Shown: positions 26,201 through 35,485, numbered from the stretch's first letter. The stretch is DNA of 64,000 nt from Pseudoramibacter alactolyticus (GCF_050908235.1 NZ_CP194340.1); one strand, 5' to 3'. Made by a program: numbers and translations. Notes: generated by a model not told the origin, from the letters alone.

Positions 26201-27578
26201 GGATCGGCCGATGGGGATTCACAAACGTCTGAAAGGTATCCAGCACATGTTTATTCTTGATTTTGACGGCCGCAATTTCGATAATCGCATCGCGCCCGGC
26301 ATAAAGGCCGGTGGTTTCCAAATCGAAAAAGACAAATTCGCCGCCGAAAGGTTCATCCTGATCGCCGGTAATAATGCGAATATCGTCGTTCACCAGATAG
26401 CCTTCGAGGCCATAGAGCACCTTAATGCCCTTGCCCTTGGTCTCCTTCATGATTTCCGGATAAGCCTGCACCACGCCGTGGTCGGTGATCCCAAAAATAT
26501 CGTGTCCGAAATCCACCGCCTGCCGCACGATCTTCTTGACTTTGCTCACCGCATCCATCGCCGAATACTGGCTGTGCATGTGCAGCTCCACACGCTTGAT
26601 CTTCGCATCATCTGTGCGCACAGGGCGATCTACTTCCTCAATCACCCGGGGCATCAGCTGCTTTTCGTGCGCATATTCGTCAAAGGACACCTGGCCTTCC
26701 ACCTGCACCCAGATACCGTTTTTCAACCGTTCTTTAATCGCGCTGGCATTTTTCCCCACAAAAATCTTGCAGGAAATCGATGCCCGTTCATCGGTGATAT
26801 TAAACTCAAATAATTGTTTGCCATTTCGCAGTTCCCGGGCATTAAAGCCGAAGATTCGCCCTCGGTAGCAATGCCGTTCTTTATCAGTCGTCAGGTTATC
26901 CTCAAAATCAATGGTGTCAAGTCCTTCCGGTGCGACGGTAAAGCGTTTGCCCATGATCATCGAACCGGTAATCGATTCAAAATCCGTTTTGCCTTTTTTG
27001 GAGGACGTCAACGGCGTGCCCATTCCCTTTTTCATAATCGCAACATTCTGGGCCATCGCGGTCTGCATCCGCGCTTCGATTCGCGATGCTGATTTCGAGG
27101 GTGTCTCTGGAATGAAAGGCGGTGCCGCTTCGTCTTCCTCGGATTTTTGCATCTCCGGCACTTCCGTTAAACCTTCAACGGGCATGCCGGACGGCGGCTC
27201 GGGCGACCGCTCTTCAGAAAGTTCTGCAACAGTCGGAATAACTCCACTCCCGGCCATTTGGTCAATAAAGGCTGCTGCACGATCTTCTCTATTTTCACCT
27301 GGCAAATTCACAGAGATCTTCTGTGCTTCCTCAAAAATTGCCGGATCCGCTTGGGATTTTAACGGCGCTTCAATCACCACTCCAACCGATTTTGCGTAAT
27401 CAAAAACGGCGGAAAGCTCCTGCTGCACCGCCATGCGGTCACAGGAACTGCCGTCTTCACTTTTAAAGACCAATGTCAGCGCCTGCTGTGCTTCGGAGAT
27501 TTCCACCTTTTGCGGCATCAGCCGATATTTGGCCACCACCTGTTTGAACGCCGCCTGTTTTTCTGCAATTAAACTCAT
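23286..27578 (-). CDS. polC: DNA polymerase III, PolC-type alpha subunit
   Basis: Replicative polymerase of Gram-positive bacteria. The 1,430-residue protein has the N-terminal and OB domains, a PHP domain (ELHMHSQYSAMDAV), an inserted 3'-5' exonuclease (FFDLETTGLYAGRDAIIEIA, with the DEDD residues), then the C-family polymerase core with a zinc-binding stretch (CPECKHVEW...CPECGHAL), the conserved PDIDLNFSGD and TTGQHPGGVMVVP, and the helix-hairpin-helix tail. I start at ATG 27578 (MSLIAEKQ) behind AAAGAG; the longer frame begins at a GTG overlapping ispG. Length fits the family (~1,440). Confidence 0.97.
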   Translation of the reverse strand: MSLIAEKQAAFKQVVAKYRLMPQKVEISEAQQALTLVFKSEDGSSCDRMAVQQELSAVFDYAKSVGVVIEAPLKSQADPAIFEEAQKISVNLPGENREDRAAAFIDQMAGSGVIPTVAELSEERSPEPPSGMPVEGLTEVPEMQKSEEDEAAPPFIPETPSKSASRIEARMQTAMAQNVAIMKKGMGTPLTSSKKGKTDFESITGSMIMGKRFTVAPEGLDTIDFEDNLTTDKERHCYRGRIFGFNARELRNGKQLFEFNITDERASISCKIFVGKNASAIKERLKNGIWVQVEGQVSFDEYAHEKQLMPRVIEEVDRPVRTDDAKIKRVELHMHSQYSAMDAVSKVKKIVRQAVDFGHDIFGITDHGVVQAYPEIMKETKGKGIKVLYGLEGYLVNDDIRIITGDQDEPFGGEFVFFDLETTGLYAGRDAIIEIAAVKIKNKHVLDTFQTFVNPHRPIPQKITELTSITDQMVAQGKEEEAAVRAFLDFCDGKILAAHNASFDMGFMSIALERYGIPNTITYVDTLPMARTLIPDIARHNLKKLASYFKIDMGHHHRAIDDSICSAKIFVRLMGLAEKQHCDRAADLNRLMRLEQIIKTERPYHVIIYAKDQDGLQALYDLVSASHVDYFYKKPRIPKSLLQKKRKHLLIGSACEAGELYTAVKENWNDARLRPILDFYDYYEVQPLGNNAYLMRNGDLTRDDLIEINKRIIALGRQENKLVVATGDVHFVAPTDAQYRQILQAGQGYRDADEQPPLYYHSTREMLDEFDYLPDDAAYELVVTNTRKVADLIDDVKPVPDGTFPPVIEGSDDEIRNSVYANAKELYGDPLPDIVADRIHKELTSIIGNGYSVLYLIAEKLVKHSLDCGYLVGSRGSVGSSLVAMLCGITEVNSLPPHYICPECKHVEWFDSTKVGVGPDLPDKICPECGHALNKDGFDIPFETFLGFKGDKEPDIDLNFSGDNQSEAHHYTEVIFGEGKVFRAGTIATLADKTAYGYVKNYLEERGIVVSHAEMDRLIEGTAGVTRTTGQHPGGVMVVPKDKEITQFTPVQYPANDRDSGTLTTHFDYHSIEGRLLKLDILGHDDPTMLRMLKDITGVDPTTIALDDPKIIGLFEGTDSLDLIDDDFDVPLGTCGIPEFGTSFARQMVLDAHPDSYADLIRLSGLSHGTDVWLGNAQTLIENGTATLKEVICCRDDIMLGLISMGLAPERAFWIMEHVRKGKGLLDDEEPYMRKNNVPEWYIDSCKKIKYMFPKAHAAAYVMMAVRIAYYKVYYPPAYYAAWFSIRAKEFDLGVMKAGKEAVVRKMNEIKAQGNKASNKDSNLYTSLELAWEMFCRGYSFANVDIYKSHYRYFTLDGKTLIPPLTAVDGMGEVVAKSIYEEAKRKPFMSREDMQNRAHVNKANMDALAAFGCLSELPESNQMSFLTMLG

Positions 27579-27613
27579 CGCATCTCTTTCTTTAATAATG
27601 TCTTGCCGCCGCA

Positions 27614-28699
27614 CTACATTTTGTCAATTTCCGTCATCAGCGCATCGATGATCTCGGATTCATTCACCGTTTTAAAAACTTTGCCCTTTTTAAACAAAAC
27701 GCCTTTGCCTTTGCCGCCGGCCACGCCGATATCCGCTTCTTTGCCCTCGCCCGGGCCGTTCACCACACACCCCATGACCGCCACTTTGATATCTTTTTCA
27801 ACCTGTGCCAATCGCTTGTTCATTTCTTTGGCAATGCCGATCAGATCAATCTCGGTGCGTCCGCAGGTCGGACAGGAAACCACATCGACCGTCGGCCGCT
27901 TGGCCGAATAACGCCCCACCGCTTTGAGAATGCTTTGCGCCGTTTCAACTTCGCTGACCGGATCTCCGGTGACAGACACCCGCATTGTGTCGCCAATACC
28001 CGCCAGCAATAAATGCCCCAACGCGATGGATGACTTAATCGCCGCACTTTTTAAAATGCCGGCTTCCGTCACGCCGAGATGCACCGGGTAATCGTATTTC
28101 TCTGAAAACAGCGTATACGCCTCAATAGTCGTCAGCACGTCCGAGGATTTCATCGACACCACAATATCGTGAAAATCATCCTCCAGAAGATAGGCCATGT
28201 GCCGCTCCGCGCTGGCCACAAGCGCCTCCGCCGTCGGTCCGCCGTATTGTATCAGCAGATCTTTTTCCAGCGAACCCCCGTTCACGCCGATACGAATCGG
28301 GATCCCGCGTTCTTTTGCCGCGGCCACCACAGCGTGAACCTTTTCGCGCCCGCCGATATTGCCCGGATTAATCCGCAGCTTGTCGATCCCCTTTGCAATG
28401 GCCGTTAGCGCAAGATGATAATCAAAATGAATGTCGGCCACCAGCGGAATCTCAATCTGCGAGCGAATCGCCGAAATAGCCTCCGCCGCCGGCTGATCCG
28501 GAACCGCGACGCGAACAATATCGCAGCCTGCCGCCGTCAATGCCTTGATTTGATTCACAGTCGCGGCTATATTCCGAGTATCTGTATTGCACATGGATTG
28601 GATCGCCACCGGGTTTTCCCCGCCAATCTTCACACCGCCAATCGCCACTTCTCGAGTCGGTCTTCGTGTTGTTCTTTGCGTCAAGTTGTCTTCGTTCAT
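27614..28699 (-). CDS. ispG: 4-hydroxy-3-methylbut-2-en-1-yl diphosphate synthase (MEP pathway)
   Basis: Iron-sulfur enzyme converting MEcPP to HMBPP in isoprenoid synthesis. The 361-residue bacterial two-domain form shows VAIGGVKIGGENPVAIQSM at the N-terminus, the TIM barrel, and the cluster ligands in VVSCPTCGRTEIDL and AVMGCVVNGPGEGK. The start is ATG 28699 with AAGGA upstream; two earlier in-frame ATGs are spaced badly from it. It follows rseP by 19 bases and precedes polC, the standard order, although dxr is missing from this cluster. Confidence 0.96.
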   Translation of the reverse strand: MNEDNLTQRTTRRPTREVAIGGVKIGGENPVAIQSMCNTDTRNIAATVNQIKALTAAGCDIVRVAVPDQPAAEAISAIRSQIEIPLVADIHFDYHLALTAIAKGIDKLRINPGNIGGREKVHAVVAAAKERGIPIRIGVNGGSLEKDLLIQYGGPTAEALVASAERHMAYLLEDDFHDIVVSMKSSDVLTTIEAYTLFSEKYDYPVHLGVTEAGILKSAAIKSSIALGHLLLAGIGDTMRVSVTGDPVSEVETAQSILKAVGRYSAKRPTVDVVSCPTCGRTEIDLIGIAKEMNKRLAQVEKDIKVAVMGCVVNGPGEGKEADIGVAGGKGKGVLFKKGKVFKTVNESEIIDALMTEIDKM

Positions 28700-28718
28700 T
28701 TCCATCTTCCTTTTGCGC

Positions 28719-29513
28719 TTAATGCAAATAGCGCAGCACGTCATTAACCGCGATCACGACTGCCAGCGCCATCAGCGCCGCAAAGCCAATACCGTTAATC
28801 CAAGCCGCCTTTTCCGGATCCAAATCTCTTCGGATGATCGCTTCAATCGCCGCGATGAGTATCTGGCCGCCATCCAATGCCGGCAGCGGCAACAAATTAA
28901 GCACCCCCAAATTCACTGAAATAAAAGCGGTGAAACTGAGCATCGCCCGCAGCCCATAACGATAAAAACTGCCAACCATACCGACCAATCCTACCGGTCC
29001 GGCAAAATCGTTGAGTCCCGCTTGCCCGGCGAAAATCATTCGAAAACTTTGGTAAATGGCCGTGGTAAATTGTGCGACGCTGGCAAAGGCACCCTTGATC
29101 GCAGAGGCAGCGCCATGGCCTCCCAGCAGATAAACCGCCATCATCGTCAGAACAGCCAAAACAAAATTCATTGCCGGCCCCGCCAAAAGCACGAGCATTT
29201 TTCGCCCCTTGGACAAATGCATAAAAGACCGATTGGCCGGCAAATTGGGACCCGACACCGCCTCGTCAGCCAAACCGTCTCCAGACGATTCCGCTTCACC
29301 CCACATGCGACAAAAACCGCCGATCGGTAACGCCCGAATCGTTAAGCGTGTTTCTTTCCCCTGATGCGCAAATAGCATAGGCCCCATGCCAATCGCAAAT
29401 TCAATAACATAAATGTCGGCTCTTTTGGCCACGATAAAATGGCCAAACTCATGCACCACCACCAAAACGGTCAGCATGAATAAGGTCAATATGATAAAAA
29501 GAAAAGTATCCAT
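28719..29513 (-). CDS. rseP: Site-2 protease family membrane zinc metalloprotease (RseP-like), PDZ-less
   Basis: Intramembrane protease cleaving membrane-bound regulatory or signal-peptide substrates. The 264-residue protein has the zinc site HEFGH in the first membrane helix and the LPALDGGQI motif carrying the third ligand near the C-terminus, with four or so membrane segments. Between them the usual PDZ domain is absent: after LPIGGF there are only about 60 residues before the next helix, making the protein ~80-150 residues shorter than typical RseP. Position between cdsA and ispG supports the RseP/YluC assignment. Confidence 0.88.
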   Translation of the reverse strand: MDTFLFIILTLFMLTVLVVVHEFGHFIVAKRADIYVIEFAIGMGPMLFAHQGKETRLTIRALPIGGFCRMWGEAESSGDGLADEAVSGPNLPANRSFMHLSKGRKMLVLLAGPAMNFVLAVLTMMAVYLLGGHGAASAIKGAFASVAQFTTAIYQSFRMIFAGQAGLNDFAGPVGLVGMVGSFYRYGLRAMLSFTAFISVNLGVLNLLPLPALDGGQILIAAIEAIIRRDLDPEKAAWINGIGFAALMALAVVIAVNDVLRYLH

Positions 29514-29518
29514 TGGTA

Positions 29519-30325
29519 TTAAACCAAACTCGAAAAAGTCAACTGAGCAAATAAATACACAATGGGCAAAACAAAAATAATGCTGTCAAAGCGATCGAGC
29601 ACACCGCCGTGTCCCGGCAATAATTTCCCATAATCTTTAATCTCTAATTTCCGCTTGATCAGCGATGCGGTCAAATCACCGCATTGGGAAATAATTGCGC
29701 CGACAAACCCCAAAATACCGTAGAGATAAAGCGGCAAGTCAAAAGCAAAATAATGCTTGAGCACAACACCATAAATCACCATGGCAATAATGGTTGACAC
29801 GGTTCCTCCCACGGCGCCCGCCACCGTTTTATTCGGACTGATTTCCGGCGTCAGCGACGTTTTTCCAAAAAATTTTCCGACAAAATACGCAAAGGTATCC
29901 GTCACAAAGGCGAGGATAAACACCATCCACAGATAGTAAATTCCCTGAGGCATGGCATCAAAAAGCTGAAGATGCCCGAGCATGGTCGGTACCCAAACCA
30001 ACCCGAAAACCGTCGCCATAGCGCGATAAGCATTATGTTTTCTGCCCGCAATTTCAATGACAAAGGTCAAAATAAAGGTGATAAACAATGCCGGAAGCGC
30101 CAGCTGATAATCGAAATGCATCACGGTCACCAGCAATGCCGAAAAAATAATCGGCCAAAAGTAACCGGCTTTAATCGGCAATCGATGATTGATGGCGTGA
30201 ATGTATTCAACCATCCCGATAACTGCCAATGCTAACGTTAAAGCATAGACAAACCAACCGCCTAAAACTAAAAGTGCAATCAAAATCGGCAGACCAACCA
30301 CTGCCGTCACAATACGTTTTGCCAT
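29519..30325 (-). CDS. cdsA: Phosphatidate cytidylyltransferase
   Basis: Makes CDP-diacylglycerol for phospholipid synthesis in the membrane. The 268-residue protein has about eight hydrophobic segments and the complete family signature near the C-terminus: SLIKRKLEIKDYGKLLPGHG followed by GVLDRFDS. The ATG at 30325 overlaps the uppS stop (TAATG), with GGAGG upstream inside uppS. Only 5 bases separate its stop from rseP, where dxr is found in many Bacillota. Confidence 0.96.
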   Translation of the reverse strand: MAKRIVTAVVGLPILIALLVLGGWFVYALTLALAVIGMVEYIHAINHRLPIKAGYFWPIIFSALLVTVMHFDYQLALPALFITFILTFVIEIAGRKHNAYRAMATVFGLVWVPTMLGHLQLFDAMPQGIYYLWMVFILAFVTDTFAYFVGKFFGKTSLTPEISPNKTVAGAVGGTVSTIIAMVIYGVVLKHYFAFDLPLYLYGILGFVGAIISQCGDLTASLIKRKLEIKDYGKLLPGHGGVLDRFDSIIFVLPIVYLFAQLTFSSLV

Positions 30326-31044
30326 TATTTGACGCCTCCATATCTTCTGTCCCGCTGCTGATAGGCCGCGATTAATTTGCAAAAAAGTGTTTCGTCAAAG
30401 TCCGGCCATAGTACTGGATCAAAAATAAATTCGGCATAGGCGTTCTGCCAGAGCAAAAAATTGCTCAAGCGTTCTTCGCCGCTGGTGCGAATCACCAAAT
30501 CAGGATCGGGCAGCCCCGCCGTATAAAGATGATCGGCAAACACCTGCTCGGTAATGGCCTCGGGCACAATACCCTCAGCCACAATCTGGCGAACCGCCTG
30601 CAAAATGTCTTCCCGGCCGCCGTAATTCAGAGCAATATTGAGCACCATACCGGTATTGCCCTTGGTTTGTTCGACCATATTAGCCGCCGCTTTTTGAAGG
30701 CGTTCGGGCAAAATCGATTGGTCGCCAATCACCCGAACCTGCACATCGTGATCGTCCAGATTAGTCACCTCTTTAATAAAGTAATCAATGGCGAGATTCA
30801 TCAGTCCGGAGACCTCCTCCTGGCTGCGCTTCCAATTTTCCGTTGAAAAGGCATAGAGGGTCAAAACCCGAATCCCCATATCCGACGCGGTGCGAATCGT
30901 CCCCCGAACCGCTTTCATTGCCGTATAGTGCCCGAAAATACGAGGGCGTTTGCGCTGTTTGGCCCAACGGCCGTTGCCATCCATAATGATGGCTACGTGG
31001 GCCGGCAATCTGTTTTCATCTATCTGACAGCCGTACATTTCCAT
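30325..31044 (-). CDS. uppS: Isoprenyl (undecaprenyl diphosphate) synthase
   Basis: cis-Prenyltransferase making the C55 carrier for peptidoglycan and surface glycans. The 239-residue protein shows IIMDGNGRWAKQR with the catalytic Asp, YAFSTENWKR, and RTSGEERLSNFLLWQ near the C-terminus. GGAGAGAG lies upstream of the ATG at 31044. It follows the large activase gene by 31 bases with no terminator, and its stop overlaps cdsA. Confidence 0.96.
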   Translation of the reverse strand: MEMYGCQIDENRLPAHVAIIMDGNGRWAKQRKRPRIFGHYTAMKAVRGTIRTASDMGIRVLTLYAFSTENWKRSQEEVSGLMNLAIDYFIKEVTNLDDHDVQVRVIGDQSILPERLQKAAANMVEQTKGNTGMVLNIALNYGGREDILQAVRQIVAEGIVPEAITEQVFADHLYTAGLPDPDLVIRTSGEERLSNFLLWQNAYAEFIFDPVLWPDFDETLFCKLIAAYQQRDRRYGGVK

Positions 31045-31075
31045 GGCGTTTGTCTCTCTCCGTTTTCTGCTTTGA

Positions 31076-34000
31076 TCAGCCGATTTTTTCTTCTAAGGCT
31101 TCCGAAGCCTGTTTCTTTTCAAGATTTTTCCATGAAGTCTCGATCATCAGCTTAATCCGATTGATCTGATTGACTTCCGACGCGCCGGGATCGTAATCGA
31201 TGGGGGAAATATTGGCATAAGGATAACGCTTGCGGATGGGTTTGATCATCCCCTTGCCCATCACGTGGTTTGGCAAACAGGCAAAAGGCTGAACACAAAC
31301 AATGTTTTCAACGCCGCCTTCGATGAGCTCCATCATTTCCGCCGTTAAAAACCAGCCTTCGCCGCCCTGGTTCCCCAGGGAAATAAGCTCTGTCGCTTTC
31401 TGCGCCTTCTTGTAAATTGTCGACGGCGGTCCGAAATGACGGCTTTTGATCAAAGCGCGCTTCATATTCTTGCGATACATTTCAATCACGCGAATAATGA
31501 GCTTGCCATTGCGCTTGGCGCTGGCTTTTCCCGATAAAACGTCGTGCTTATAAATGGCATTATAGGAACAATATAAAAAGAAGTCAATGATATCCGGCAC
31601 GACCACTTCGACCCCTTCGTCCTCCAGCACCTGCACCAGGTTGTTGTTGGCCGTCGGATGATATTTTACCAAAATCTCCCCAACGACACCAACTTTAGGA
31701 ATGGTCTTTTCGATCCGCGGCAACACATCGAACTGAGAAACAATTTCCCGCACATTGCGCTTAAATGCAGACGGTCTCGGGTGAATGATGCTGCTTCTCA
31801 CCTTGCGCCGCCACATCTGATAGAGAGCATCCGTCGCGCCGGTTTCCTTTTCGTAGGGTCTGGTGGCGTAAAGCACACGCTGGAACAAATCGCCATAAAC
31901 CGCAGCGACAGCGATGCGGTTGGCCATCTGCGGCGTGATCTTAAAACCGGGATTGCTTTCTAAACCGACGGTGTTGATCGAAATCACGGGAATCTGTTCC
32001 AATCCGGCTTCTTTGAGCGCCTTGCGGATAAAGCCCACATAGTTCGAAGCGCGGCAAGGTCCGCCGGTCTGGGACATGAGCACCGAGACGTTGTTCAAAT
32101 CGTATTTGCCGGATTTGAGCGCGGCCATGATCTGTCCAACGGTCAAAATGCTCGGATAGCAGGCGTCGTTGTTGACATAGCTGAGCCCCGCGTCGACGGC
32201 TTTGTCGTCCACGCTGGGCAGCACTTCCACATTATAGCCGCTGGCATTGAGCGCCACGGAGAACAGATCGAAATGGATCGGCGACATCTGCGGGCACAGA
32301 ATCGTGTGCTTTTTCTTCATGTCTTTTGTGAATGTGACGCGTTGAGTCAATTCCTTCCCCGGCACCACAATATCGTTTTCCCGCCGTTCTTCCATCGCCG
32401 CCTTCAATGAACGCATCCGGATTCGGATGGCGCCGAGATTGCTGACCTCATCAATTTTGATCAGCGTGTAAATTTTGCTTTTGTGTTCAAGAATTTCCTG
32501 AGTCTGTTCGCTGGTAACCGCATCGAGCCCGCATCCGAAGGATGTGAGCTGAACCAGCTCCAGTTCGTCGTGCCTGGTGACAACCTCCGCCGCTTTGTAA
32601 AGCCGGCTGTGATATTTCCACTGATCCAGCACGCGGTAGGGCTGGGCCGTGTCTGCGTTGGCCAGGCCGGCCACCGAATCTTCAGTGAGCACCGCCATGT
32701 CAAGCGCCGTGATGATATTGTCGAGACCGTGATTGATTTCCGGATCAACGTGATAGGGCCGGCCGGCCAGAACGATACCGCGCTTGCCGTGTTCTTGTAG
32801 CCATTCGATGGTTTCAAGCCCTTTATCGTGCATATCTCTGGCAACATGATGCTTTTCACCGTAGGCATGGCGCAGTGCCGCAGCCACCTCGTCCGACGAA
32901 ACCCCCTCCGGTTCGAAAATTTCGCAGAGCCGTTCTTTCAGACGGTCCGCATCTTCCAAAGAAAGGAAAGGATTCATAAAATCGATATCGTTTTCGGCCA
33001 GACTGTCCATATTGTATTTGATGGTTTCCGGATAAGACATAACAATCGGACAGTTATAGCAATTATCCGCCGAATCAAATTCTTGTTCTTCATAAGCCAC
33101 GCAGGGATACCAAATTTTGCGAATCCCCTGATCGATCAGATCCTGAATGTGTCCGTGGGTCAGCTTGGCCGGATAACACACGGAATCCGAGGGAATCGAG
33201 CTCATGCCCTTTTCGTAAATTTTGCGCGTGGAACTGGCTGAAAGCAGCACCCGATAACCCAGCGAGGTTAAAAACGTAAACCAAAAGGGATAGTTTTCGT
33301 ATTGATTGAGCGCCCGGGGAATGCCGATGACACCGCGGGGCGCCTGATTTTCCGGCAGAGGCTCATAATTGAAAAGCCGTTCGTATTTGTATTGGTACAA
33401 ATTGGGAATACTTTTCTTGTGCCTGCTGCCCCCCGCGCCCACTTCACAGCGGTTGCCAGTGACGTGACGGCTGCCATCTGCAAAAATATTGATGGTCAGC
33501 TGGCAGTTATTGCTGCAGGCGCCGCACCGGCGATGCTTGATGGTCACATCAAATTTGTCTAAATCTTCAAGGCCAAAAATGGTGCTCTTTTCGCCTTTGT
33601 GCCGGCGTTCTCTCGCGATTAACGCCGCACCGAAGGCACCCATTAAGCCGGCGACATCCGGACGGACCACATCGCGTTCGGTAATCTTTTCAAAAGCACG
33701 CAGCACCGCGTTGTTATTGAAGGTCCCGCCCTGCACCACAATGTGTTCGCCAAGCTCCTTAGGGTTGTGCACTTTGATGACCTTCTGCAGCGCATTGCGA
33801 ATCACAGAATACGAAAGGCCGGCGGAGATATCCCCGACGGAAGCGCCTTCCTTTTGGGCCTGCTTGACCTTTGAATTCATAAAGACCGTGCAGCGCGTTC
33901 CCAAATTGGAGGGACTTTCCGCATTCATGGCCGCCTCGACAAAGTCCGAAATCGGCAGATTGAGCGACTTGGCAAAGGTTTCAAGAAAAGAACCGCAGCC

Positions 34001-35332
34001 GGAGGAACAAGCCTCGTTCAGCACGATGTTATCAATGGTGCCCGAGCGAATGCGCATGGCCTTCATGTCCTGGCCGCCGATATCGAGAATGAAATCCACC
34101 TGCGGGCGAAAATACTGCGCGCCTTTAAAATGGGCCATCGTTTCAATCTCGCCAATGTCCATATGCAGCGCTGACTGAATCAGGCCTTCTCCATACCCTG
34201 TGGAGGCTGCCTTGGCAATATAAACATCTTTCGGCAGCTTGCCGTAAATATCCCGGAGGATTTCAATGGATTTATCCAGCGGACTGCCTTCATTGCTCGA
34301 ATAATAGCTATAAAGCAGTTCGCAGTCTTTGCCGATAATCGCGGCTTTGGTGGTGGTTGATCCGGCGTCGATGCCAAGATACACCGGTCCGCTGTAGGTC
34401 GACAAATCCCCACGCTTGACCTTGTCTTTGTCGTGACGTTCGATAAAGGCCCGGCGTTCTTCATCGTCTGCAAAGAGCGGCTCCAAGCGGCCGACGCCGG
34501 AATCATCCGCAAAGGGATTGTCCAGCCGGTCGATGACATCGGCAAAATCGACGGCCTCTTTTTTTTCACTGGCATAAGCCGTACCCAACGCCACAAAAAG
34601 ATTGGAGTTTTCCGGAAATTCCACCTCATCCGGCGTGAGCTCCAAGGTTTCAATAAAGCGCTGCCGCAGCTCCGACAGGAAATAGAGCGGCCCGCCCAAA
34701 AAGGCCACATGGCCTTTAATGGTGTGCCCGCAGGCCAGGCCCGAGATTGTTTGATTGACCACCGCCTGAAGCACCGAAGCCGCAATATCGGCACGTTCTG
34801 CCCCTTCGTTGATCAGCGGCTGTACGTCGGTTTTCGCAAAAACGCCGCAGCGCGACGCAATCGGATAAATCATTTTGTGCGCTTCGGCCAACTCATTCAG
34901 CCCGGCGGCATCCGTTTTCAAAAGCGAGGCCATCTGATCGATAAAGGCCCCGGTTCCGCCGGCGCAAGTCCCGTTCATGCGCTGTTCGATGCTGCCTTCA
35001 AAGAAAGTGATCTTGGCATCTTCGCCGCCAAGCTCAATGGCACAGTCCGTTTTCGGAATCTTTTTCTCAACGGCGAGCGTCCCAGCCACCACTTCCTGAA
35101 TAAAGGGAATTTCAAGCCATTTGGCCGCGAGCATCCCGCCAGACCCCGTCACGGATATATGCGTTTGCACATTGCCCAAGGTTTCATAAACCTCGCGGAG
35201 CAGGGCGCTCATCGAGATTTTAATATTCGAACGGTGCCTGCGGTAATCACTAAAAACAATTTTGTCTTTTTCATCGAGAACGACCACTTTAATCGTGGTC
35301 GAGCCGACGTCCAATCCCATCCGATAGTTCAT
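31076..35332 (-). CDS. Giant 2-hydroxyacyl-CoA dehydratase activase-related protein (double ASKHA + DUF2229 + HgdB-like)
   Basis: A 1,418-residue protein of the BadF/BcrA/HgdC activase superfamily. It has two ASKHA ATPase domains: residues 1-290 (GLDVGSTTIK; cluster-type cysteines in NGTCAGGTGAF, Cys123, and SRCGVFAK, Cys162) and about 317-590 (GIDAGSTTTK; NEACSSGCGSF, Cys442/446, and TRCTVFMNSK, Cys481). A cysteine cluster RRCGACSNNC (603-610) follows, then a DUF2229-like region and a C-terminal part resembling the dehydratase beta subunit. Classical activases use ATP to push an electron from a [4Fe-4S] cluster into a dehydratase; the role of this fused form is unknown to me. No separate dehydratase genes are nearby. 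It heads the uppS-polC operon, with a promoter at 35456-35485. Confidence 0.9.
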   Translation of the reverse strand: MNYRMGLDVGSTTIKVVVLDEKDKIVFSDYRRHRSNIKISMSALLREVYETLGNVQTHISVTGSGGMLAAKWLEIPFIQEVVAGTLAVEKKIPKTDCAIELGGEDAKITFFEGSIEQRMNGTCAGGTGAFIDQMASLLKTDAAGLNELAEAHKMIYPIASRCGVFAKTDVQPLINEGAERADIAASVLQAVVNQTISGLACGHTIKGHVAFLGGPLYFLSELRQRFIETLELTPDEVEFPENSNLFVALGTAYASEKKEAVDFADVIDRLDNPFADDSGVGRLEPLFADDEERRAFIERHDKDKVKRGDLSTYSGPVYLGIDAGSTTTKAAIIGKDCELLYSYYSSNEGSPLDKSIEILRDIYGKLPKDVYIAKAASTGYGEGLIQSALHMDIGEIETMAHFKGAQYFRPQVDFILDIGGQDMKAMRIRSGTIDNIVLNEACSSGCGSFLETFAKSLNLPISDFVEAAMNAESPSNLGTRCTVFMNSKVKQAQKEGASVGDISAGLSYSVIRNALQKVIKVHNPKELGEHIVVQGGTFNNNAVLRAFEKITERDVVRPDVAGLMGAFGAALIARERRHKGEKSTIFGLEDLDKFDVTIKHRRCGACSNNCQLTINIFADGSRHVTGNRCEVGAGGSRHKKSIPNLYQYKYERLFNYEPLPENQAPRGVIGIPRALNQYENYPFWFTFLTSLGYRVLLSASSTRKIYEKGMSSIPSDSVCYPAKLTHGHIQDLIDQGIRKIWYPCVAYEEQEFDSADNCYNCPIVMSYPETIKYNMDSLAENDIDFMNPFLSLEDADRLKERLCEIFEPEGVSSDEVAAALRHAYGEKHHVARDMHDKGLETIEWLQEHGKRGIVLAGRPYHVDPEINHGLDNIITALDMAVLTEDSVAGLANADTAQPYRVLDQWKYHSRLYKAAEVVTRHDELELVQLTSFGCGLDAVTSEQTQEILEHKSKIYTLIKIDEVSNLGAIRIRMRSLKAAMEERRENDIVVPGKELTQRVTFTKDMKKKHTILCPQMSPIHFDLFSVALNASGYNVEVLPSVDDKAVDAGLSYVNNDACYPSILTVGQIMAALKSGKYDLNNVSVLMSQTGGPCRASNYVGFIRKALKEAGLEQIPVISINTVGLESNPGFKITPQMANRIAVAAVYGDLFQRVLYATRPYEKETGATDALYQMWRRKVRSSIIHPRPSAFKRNVREIVSQFDVLPRIEKTIPKVGVVGEILVKYHPTANNNLVQVLEDEGVEVVVPDIIDFFLYCSYNAIYKHDVLSGKASAKRNGKLIIRVIEMYRKNMKRALIKSRHFGPPSTIYKKAQKATELISLGNQGGEGWFLTAEMMELIEGGVENIVCVQPFACLPNHVMGKGMIKPIRKRYPYANISPIDYDPGASEVNQINRIKLMIETSWKNLEKKQASEALEEKIG

Positions 35333-35455
35333 TTCAGCTACTTCTTTCTATTGATTTATTGCTTTTTATATTTTTTCCGGTGTCACACCCAAAATCTTGT
35401 GGCATGCACACGCCTTCACTACTTTATAGCGTTTCTAAGCCAATGCTATCCCAGG

Positions 35456-35485
35456 ATTATACCTCAAAAGGGTTAGTGGATGCAA
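35456..35485 (-). promoter_or_regulatory. Promoter of the activase-uppS-polC operon
   Basis: Minus-strand -35 TTGCAT (35480-35485), 18-base spacer, -10 TATAAT (35456-35461). Confidence 0.7.

Noticed and set aside
34433..35476. 347-codon plus-strand frame opposite the activase gene
   Set aside because: Antisense to a well-supported gene; composition typical of a mirrored frame.
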